A stretch of 8,886 nucleotides of DNA from an uncultured Lachnospiraceae bacterium (lineage in GTDB: Bacteria; Bacillota; Clostridia; Lachnospirales; Lachnospiraceae). Within the stretch, counting starts at the first letter, position 1; every line of letters begins with the position of its first letter. Below, piece by piece: positions 5,674-8,886 of this stretch. A program made the position numbers and the translations under genes. Under the pieces are notes generated by a model. The model saw nothing but the letters and a program-made list of their open reading frames with translations. It made no database searches and was not told the DNA's origin. The stretch is taken from NCBI GenBank assembly GCA_902796045.1, contig CADBNQ010000106.1:1-8886 (forward strand). The letters run 5' to 3'.

Positions 5674-5958
5674 TCAGTCTGCCTTATCGAGGACAGTGCT
5701 GTATCCGTTATTCCCATAGTTCAGGCTGTGGCTTACCCTGCTGATCGTGGTGCTGGAAGCGCCGGTGGCTTCAGCCACATCATTGTAGGTCATGCCCCTG
5801 TGCAGCATGGATGCCACTTCAAACCTCTGCCCAAGAGACTGCAGTTCTTTGACCGTACACAGGTCTTCAAAAAAAGCATAGCACTCTTCCAGGCTTTCCA
5901 GAGTCAGAATCCCCCTCATCAGCCTGTCCATCTCTTCTGTATGTATCTTCTTGCTCAT
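5674..5958 (-). CDS. yerC: YerC/YecD family TrpR-related DNA-binding protein
   Basis: This 94-residue protein has the TrpR-like fold of the YerC/YecD family. Its N-terminal helices (about 10-50) include LCTVKELQSLGQRFEVASML. The helix-turn-helix (about 55-79) reads GMTYNDVAEATGASSTTISRV, and a short NYGNNGY tail typical of the family follows. Homologues in Gram-positive bacteria are presumed transcription factors with no firm ligand; the tryptophan-binding role of E. coli TrpR should not be assumed. The start at 5958 has AAGGAG within the 15-base gap to the upstream phosphodiesterase gene, so the two are almost certainly one transcript. Its stop faces the DUF1836 stop across 6 bases. Confidence 0.92.
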   Translation of the reverse strand: MSKKIHTEEMDRLMRGILTLESLEECYAFFEDLCTVKELQSLGQRFEVASMLHRGMTYNDVAEATGASSTTISRVSHSLNYGNNGYSTVLDKAD

Positions 5959-5973
5959 GGCATCTCCTTACGC

Positions 5974-6471
5974 TTACTTCAGATAATAAAAATGTGGTTC
6001 CACCTGACCATCGTCCTTAAAATCCACCACCATAAAAGTAGGTTCCGGAGGGTACTGTCTGGGTCTGGCAACGCTGCCGGGGTTCAGCAAAGTGACATGG
6101 TCTTCATCATAGATATCATAGGCGGGCGTGTGGGTGTGTCCGTAAAAGAGGATATCTGCCCCCATCTCAAGGGCCCGTTCCACCAGACCGCTGTCTCCCC
6201 AGTTGGCGCCATACTGGTGTCCGTGGGTCACATAGCAGACATGACCCTGGCACTCAAAGATGGCATCTCTTTCCCCGTTAAAGATATAATCGCAGTTCCC
6301 TTCCGCAAGGTATACCGGTACATTCACCAGGCTCTTCAGGTATTCTTCGCTGAACTCGGAATCTCCGCAATGGACCATGGCGTCTATGTCATCCTTCCAG
6401 ATGTCAATCACCCGGAGCAGACTGGATTTGCTGCCATGATTATCGCTGACCACAAGTATTTTCTTTCCCAT
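5974..6471 (-). CDS. YfcE/MJ0936-type metallophosphoesterase
   Basis: This 165-residue protein is a single calcineurin-like phosphoesterase domain of the YfcE/YsnB/MJ0936 family, with a two-metal active site that hydrolyses phosphodiesters such as artificial bis-p-nitrophenyl phosphate; the cellular substrate is generally unknown. All metal-binding motifs are present: SDNHG (D10, H12), CGDSE (D37), EGNCD (N59), THGHQYG (H83) and GHTHTP (H112, H114), followed by LNPGS. Length is normal for the family. A purine-rich site AGAAGGGA precedes the ATG at 6471. It is cotranscribed with yerC and divergent from murI. In B. subtilis the homologue ysnB also lies close to the glutamate racemase gene racE, so the neighbourhood is partly conserved. 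Confidence 0.95.
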   Translation of the reverse strand: MGKKILVVSDNHGSKSSLLRVIDIWKDDIDAMVHCGDSEFSEEYLKSLVNVPVYLAEGNCDYIFNGERDAIFECQGHVCYVTHGHQYGANWGDSGLVERALEMGADILFYGHTHTPAYDIYDEDHVTLLNPGSVARPRQYPPEPTFMVVDFKDDGQVEPHFYYLK

Positions 6472-6514
6472 GATTTTCCCTTCTTATGCTGGATCCTCTC
6501 TTATCTCTTAAGCT

Positions 6515-6520
6515 ATTATA
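6515..6520 (-). promoter_or_regulatory. Candidate -10 element of the phosphodiesterase-yerC operon
   Basis: A perfect TATAAT on the minus strand lies 44 bases before the phosphodiesterase ATG, but no convincing -35 lies 16-18 bases upstream of it. It is one base from the -35 of the divergent murI promoter (6522), so the two promoters would compete for polymerase. Confidence 0.4.
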
Positions 6521-6521
6521 C

Positions 6522-6550
6522 TTGATTTCAGCTCAAAAAGAAACTATACT
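6522..6550 (+). promoter_or_regulatory. Sigma-A type promoter of murI
   Basis: TTGATT (6522-6527) and TATACT (6545-6550) are separated by 17 bases. The predicted start near 6557 lies at or after the upstream in-frame ATGs at 6554 and 6560, which argues that those are not the murI start. Confidence 0.6.
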
Positions 6551-6575
6551 AATATGGAAATGTCAAGTATTTTTT

Positions 6576-6580
6576 GGAGG
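6576..6580 (+). promoter_or_regulatory. Shine-Dalgarno site shared by a mini-ORF and murI
   Basis: GGAGG is followed after 5 bases by an out-of-frame ATG (6586) and only after 12 bases by the murI ATG (6593). The best-spaced start is therefore not the murI start. Confidence 0.7.
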
Positions 6581-6585
6581 ATAGT

Positions 6586-6603
6586 ATGCTTTATGTTCAG
6601 TGA
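6586..6603 (+). CDS. Possible five-codon mini-ORF overlapping the murI start
   Basis: ATG CTT TAT GTT CAG TGA would encode MLYVQ. It has better Shine-Dalgarno spacing than murI, and its stop lies 6 bases past the murI start codon, so terminating ribosomes could restart on murI. It could also be chance, given how short it is; no conservation data are available. Confidence 0.3.
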   Translation: MLYVQ

Positions 6604-7369
6604 TCCGATTGCTGTATTTGATTCCGGTATGGGAGGGATCAGTGTCCTTAAGGAGATGGTCCGGCTGATGCCGGAGGAAGATTTTATCTATTTCGGTGAT
6701 TCAGCCAATGCACCCTATGGCGTTCGCACAGTTGAGGATGTCCGTCAGCTTACCATCAGCCATATCCGTTTTCTTCTGGAAGAAAAATCTGCCAAGGCCA
6801 TCGCCGTGGCATGCAATACAGCCACCAGCGCTGCTGTGCGTGACCTGCGTAAGATGTATCCTGAGGTTCCCCTTGTCGGCGTGGAGCCGGCCATCAAGCC
6901 GGCCGTTAATTCCTGCGACCATCCCCGGATCCTGGTGATGGCTACGCCCAGGACTCTGGCCGAAGAGAAATTTCTGAAGCTGGAAGAACTCTATGATGAC
7001 ATGGCCGACATCTATCCTCTTCCCTGCCCGGGGTTGATGGAGTTCGTGGAACAGGGCACGCTGTCCGGCCCGGATCTGGAAGACTATCTTCATGGCATCA
7101 TGGACCCTTATCTTGACAAAGACCTGACAGGCATCGTGCTGGGCTGCACCCACTACCCCTTTGTCAGAAAGACCATCAGCAAGGTGGCCGGTCCCGATGT
7201 CAGGATTTTTGACGGCAGTTTGGGCACTGCCCGTGAACTGGCAAGGCGCATCAGGGCGGCAGGTCTTGCCCGGGACCCCGGGCATAAAGGAAGTGTCACC
7301 TTTATGAACAGCCTGCCAGACCCGGAGAGACTCCATCTGATGGAAACCCTCTTTCACACCAGCTGTTAA
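6593..7369 (+). CDS. murI: Glutamate racemase
   Basis: MurI interconverts L- and D-glutamate in the cytoplasm without a cofactor and supplies D-glutamate for the peptidoglycan stem peptide. From the ATG at 6593 the protein has 258 residues, a normal length. It begins MFSDPIAVFDSGMGG, with the family Asp-Ser pair (D10, S11), and continues with YFGDSANAPYG. The two catalytic cysteines are present, C74 in VACNTATS and C185 in LGCTHYPF. The open frame reaches 13 codons further upstream, but that part overlaps the promoter and ribosome site. The gene is monocistronic here, between a divergent phosphodiesterase-yerC pair and a terminator. The oddity is the 12-base distance from its Shine-Dalgarno site and the mini-ORF over its start. 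Confidence 0.95.
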   Translation: MFSDPIAVFDSGMGGISVLKEMVRLMPEEDFIYFGDSANAPYGVRTVEDVRQLTISHIRFLLEEKSAKAIAVACNTATSAAVRDLRKMYPEVPLVGVEPAIKPAVNSCDHPRILVMATPRTLAEEKFLKLEELYDDMADIYPLPCPGLMEFVEQGTLSGPDLEDYLHGIMDPYLDKDLTGIVLGCTHYPFVRKTISKVAGPDVRIFDGSLGTARELARRIRAAGLARDPGHKGSVTFMNSLPDPERLHLMETLFHTSC

Positions 7370-7371
7370 AT

Positions 7372-7419
7372 CATGATACGACAAAAACGCCGACGTAAAA
7401 ACGCCGGCGTTTTATCATG
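7372..7419. terminator. Bidirectional intrinsic terminator between murI and bcd
   Basis: AAAACGCCG (7384-7392) pairs with CGGCGTTTT (7405-7413), giving a T-run at the 3' end of the stem on both strands: four Ts on plus and five on minus. An outer pair CATGAT/ATCATG (7372-7377 with 7414-7419) can extend it. It lies just after the murI stop (7369) and 18 bases after the bcd stop (7438), so it can end both convergent transcripts. Confidence 0.85.
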
Positions 7420-7437
7420 TCTGTCTTTAAGATGCTC

Positions 7438-8586
7438 TTATCTGAGCATACTTCCGGAGATAACCATCTTCTGAACTTCGCTTGTGCCTTCATAGATCTC
7501 TGTGATCTTGGCATCACGCATCAGTCTCTCAAACGGATACTCTCTGGTGTAACCATATCCACCTGCAAGCTGCAGTGCACGTCTTGTTACATCACTTGCT
7601 GCCTCAGCTGCTGCAAGCTTGCCCATAGCTGCAAAGTGGCTGTAAGGCTCGCCATCCTGCTTAGCCTGTGCTGCACGATATACAAGAAGACGGGCTGCAT
7701 CTACTTCTGTCTGCATCTCAGCAAGCTCAAACTGTGTGTTCTGGAACTTAGCGATAGGTCTGCCGAACTGTACTCTTTCTTTGGTGTACTTAACAGCTTC
7801 GTCGATAGCTCTCTGAGCAATACCAAGTGCCTGTGCACCGATACCGATCCGGCCGCCGTCAAGAGTCATCATGGCAATCTTGAAGCCCTTGTTGTACATC
7901 TTCTCGCCGCCAAGAAGGTTAGCCTTCGGAACTTTAACATCCTCGAATACCAGCTCACATGTGGAGGAACCGCGGATACCCATCTTCTTCTCATGAGCGC
8001 CTACGGAGAATCCTTCCATACCCTTCTCAAGGACAAATGCGGAGATACCCTTGTTGCCAAGAGATTTATCTGTCATGGCGAATACTACGAAAATGTCAGC
8101 ATATCCGGCGTTGGTGATGAAGATCTTGGAACCGTTCATCAGATAGTAGTCACCCTTGTCCTCTGCTACTGTCTTCTGCATAGCAGCATCTGTTCCTGCG
8201 CCCGGCTCTGTCAGAGCGAAAGCACCAAGCTTCTCACCGGAGCAAAGGTCTGGTAAATATTTAGCCTTCTGCTCGTCTGTACCGAAGTAGAAAATCGGCC
8301 ATGAGCAGAGGGAGGAATGAGCGGAAACCATAACGGATGTGGTTGAGCAGTGCCATGCCAGTTTCTCGCACACACCGATGTATGTGATGTAAGAGCACTC
8401 AGCTCCGCCAAACTCTTCCGGGAAATAAACACCCATCATGCCCATATCGGCAAGTGCGTGCCATGTCTCCTCCGGGAAGCGCTCGTTCTCGTCTACCTCA
8501 GCTGCTTTGGGTCCGACTTCTTTCTCACAAAAATCTTCGAGCATATCGAGGATTTCCTGCTCCTCTTCGTTAAACTTAAAATTCAT
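7438..8586 (-). CDS. bcd: Short-chain acyl-CoA dehydrogenase, probably butyryl-CoA dehydrogenase
   Basis: This 382-residue FAD enzyme of the acyl-CoA dehydrogenase family has the typical length. Flavin and substrate motifs are ALTEPGAGTDA (about 124-134), KIFITNAGYAD (about 154-164), RVQFGRPIAKFQ and LAGGYGYTREYPFERLMRDAKI. The catalytic base is the glutamate in IYEGTSE (E366), the position used by butyryl-CoA and short-chain dehydrogenases. In Clostridia such enzymes reduce crotonyl-CoA to butyryl-CoA, often with electron-bifurcating EtfAB that also reduces ferredoxin. The adjacent etfA end supports this, though the substrate is inferred and another short-chain acyl-CoA is possible. AAGGGG precedes the ATG at 8586. 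Gene order is unusual: bcd follows etfA instead of leading it, and a terminator closes the unit. Confidence 0.93.
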   Translation of the reverse strand: MNFKFNEEEQEILDMLEDFCEKEVGPKAAEVDENERFPEETWHALADMGMMGVYFPEEFGGAECSYITYIGVCEKLAWHCSTTSVMVSAHSSLCSWPIFYFGTDEQKAKYLPDLCSGEKLGAFALTEPGAGTDAAMQKTVAEDKGDYYLMNGSKIFITNAGYADIFVVFAMTDKSLGNKGISAFVLEKGMEGFSVGAHEKKMGIRGSSTCELVFEDVKVPKANLLGGEKMYNKGFKIAMMTLDGGRIGIGAQALGIAQRAIDEAVKYTKERVQFGRPIAKFQNTQFELAEMQTEVDAARLLVYRAAQAKQDGEPYSHFAAMGKLAAAEAASDVTRRALQLAGGYGYTREYPFERLMRDAKITEIYEGTSEVQKMVISGSMLR

Positions 8587-8609
8587 AATAACCCCTTTCT
8601 GATCGTTAA

Positions 8610-8638
8610 AAATTACTCAGAATACAAGTCCTTGTCAA
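8610..8638 (-). promoter_or_regulatory. Possible internal promoter of bcd
   Basis: A perfect TTGACA (8638-8633) lies 17 bases from TAATTT (8615-8610), which is a poor -10. A small inverted repeat ACAAG-TC-CTTGT (8624-8635) overlaps the -35. Separate transcription of bcd is possible but weakly supported. Confidence 0.35.
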
Positions 8639-8657
8639 CACGTTGCTATATATCAGT

Positions 8658-8705
8658 CAGCAGAGGACGCCCGGGAAGGTGTCCCGGGCTCCTTCAGGTC
8701 TGCTG
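8658..8705. other. Strong intergenic hairpin between etfA and bcd
   Basis: The core GCCCGGGA/TCCCGGGC (8669-8676 with 8682-8689) is perfect around a five-base loop. It is extended by AGGA/TCCT (8664-8667 with 8690-8693) and CAGCAG/CTGCTG (8658-8663 with 8700-8705). It starts 6 bases after the etfA stop on the minus strand. No T-run follows, so it is more likely a stabilising or processing structure, or a partial terminator, than a full intrinsic terminator. Confidence 0.65.
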
Positions 8706-8711
8706 CAATGA

Positions 8712-8886
8712 TCATGCTTTTGCCTTCTTGATCTCGTCAACCAGTACCGGGATGACCTCAAAAAGGTTGCCTACTACACCATAGTCAGCAATATCAAAGA
8801 TCGGAGCATCCGGATCTTTGTTGATGGCTATGATGATGTCGGACTCTTCCATACCAGCTACATGCTGGATTGCTCCGGAGATACCG
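8712..8886 (-). CDS. etfA: Electron transfer flavoprotein alpha subunit, C-terminal end (partial)
   Basis: Only the last 57 codons are in the window; the gene continues beyond the right edge. The fragment contains GISGAIQHVAGM, AINKDPDAPIFDIADYG and the closing VGNLFEVIPVLVDEIKK, which are the FAD-binding C-terminal signatures of EtfA. EtfA with EtfB passes electrons to or from acyl-CoA dehydrogenases and in anaerobes can bifurcate electrons between crotonyl-CoA and ferredoxin. The stop at 8714-8712 is 125 bases upstream of the bcd start, with a strong hairpin between. Whether this is a bifurcating Etf cannot be decided from the fragment. Confidence 0.93.
   Translation of the reverse strand, partial: GISGAIQHVAGMEESDIIIAINKDPDAPIFDIADYGVVGNLFEVIPVLVDEIKKAKA

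Noticed and set aside
6554..6592. 13-codon extension of MurI from the ATG at 6554
   Set aside because: It lies at or before the predicted transcription start, crosses the ribosome site and adds residues absent from the family's usual N-terminus.
7417..8256. 279-codon plus-strand open frame opposite bcd
   Set aside because: It is antisense to a complete acyl-CoA dehydrogenase, cysteine/leucine-rich as expected of a reverse shadow, and starts inside the terminator.

Overview
The window looks like chromosomal DNA from a butyrate-forming member of the Clostridia, most likely a Lachnospiraceae-type gut bacterium. The signs are Gram-positive-style AGGAGG ribosome sites, a butyryl-CoA dehydrogenase beside an electron-transfer flavoprotein gene, TrpR-like YerC, DUF1836 and PspA/YdjI-type proteins, and near-equal GC and AT content. 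The taxon is inferred from protein families; no sequence search was run. No phage genes, transposase, CRISPR array or obvious genomic island is visible.

Layout. Positions 2-76 hold tRNA-Pro(UGG) on the minus strand, behind a perfect-consensus promoter. Three GC-rich hairpins separate it from a small minus-strand membrane protein with an extremely acidic tail (244-555). Next is a minus-strand run that reads as an operon: pspA-like (4032-4715), an SPFH/YdjI-type zinc-ribbon protein (3000-3992) and the UvrD/PcrA helicase (725-2962), with gaps of 39 and 37 bases. Divergent from pspA is a DUF1836 (YkrK-like) putative regulator (5044-5667). It has a near-consensus promoter, a 23-bp palindrome in the promoter spacer and a leader of about 155 nt packed with perfect hairpins.

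Convergent with the DUF1836 gene, only 6 bases away, is a minus-strand pair: yerC (5674-5958) and a YfcE-type phosphodiesterase (5974-6471). Divergent from that pair is glutamate racemase murI (6593-7369), whose Shine-Dalgarno sequence is better placed for an overlapping five-codon mini-ORF than for murI itself. A bidirectional terminator (7372-7419) separates murI from bcd (7438-8586). Upstream of bcd, after a strong hairpin, is the 3' end of etfA, which runs off the window.

How the parts work together: PspA and the SPFH protein probably form a membrane-stress module like B. subtilis PspA/YdjI, with a putative MerR-like regulator transcribed away from it. EtfA (with an unseen EtfB) and Bcd would form the crotonyl-CoA to butyryl-CoA step of butyrate formation. 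MurI supplies D-glutamate for peptidoglycan. The least explained parts are the structured leader and palindrome of the DUF1836 gene, the mini-ORF over the murI start, and the palindrome over the promoter of the acidic-tail membrane protein.
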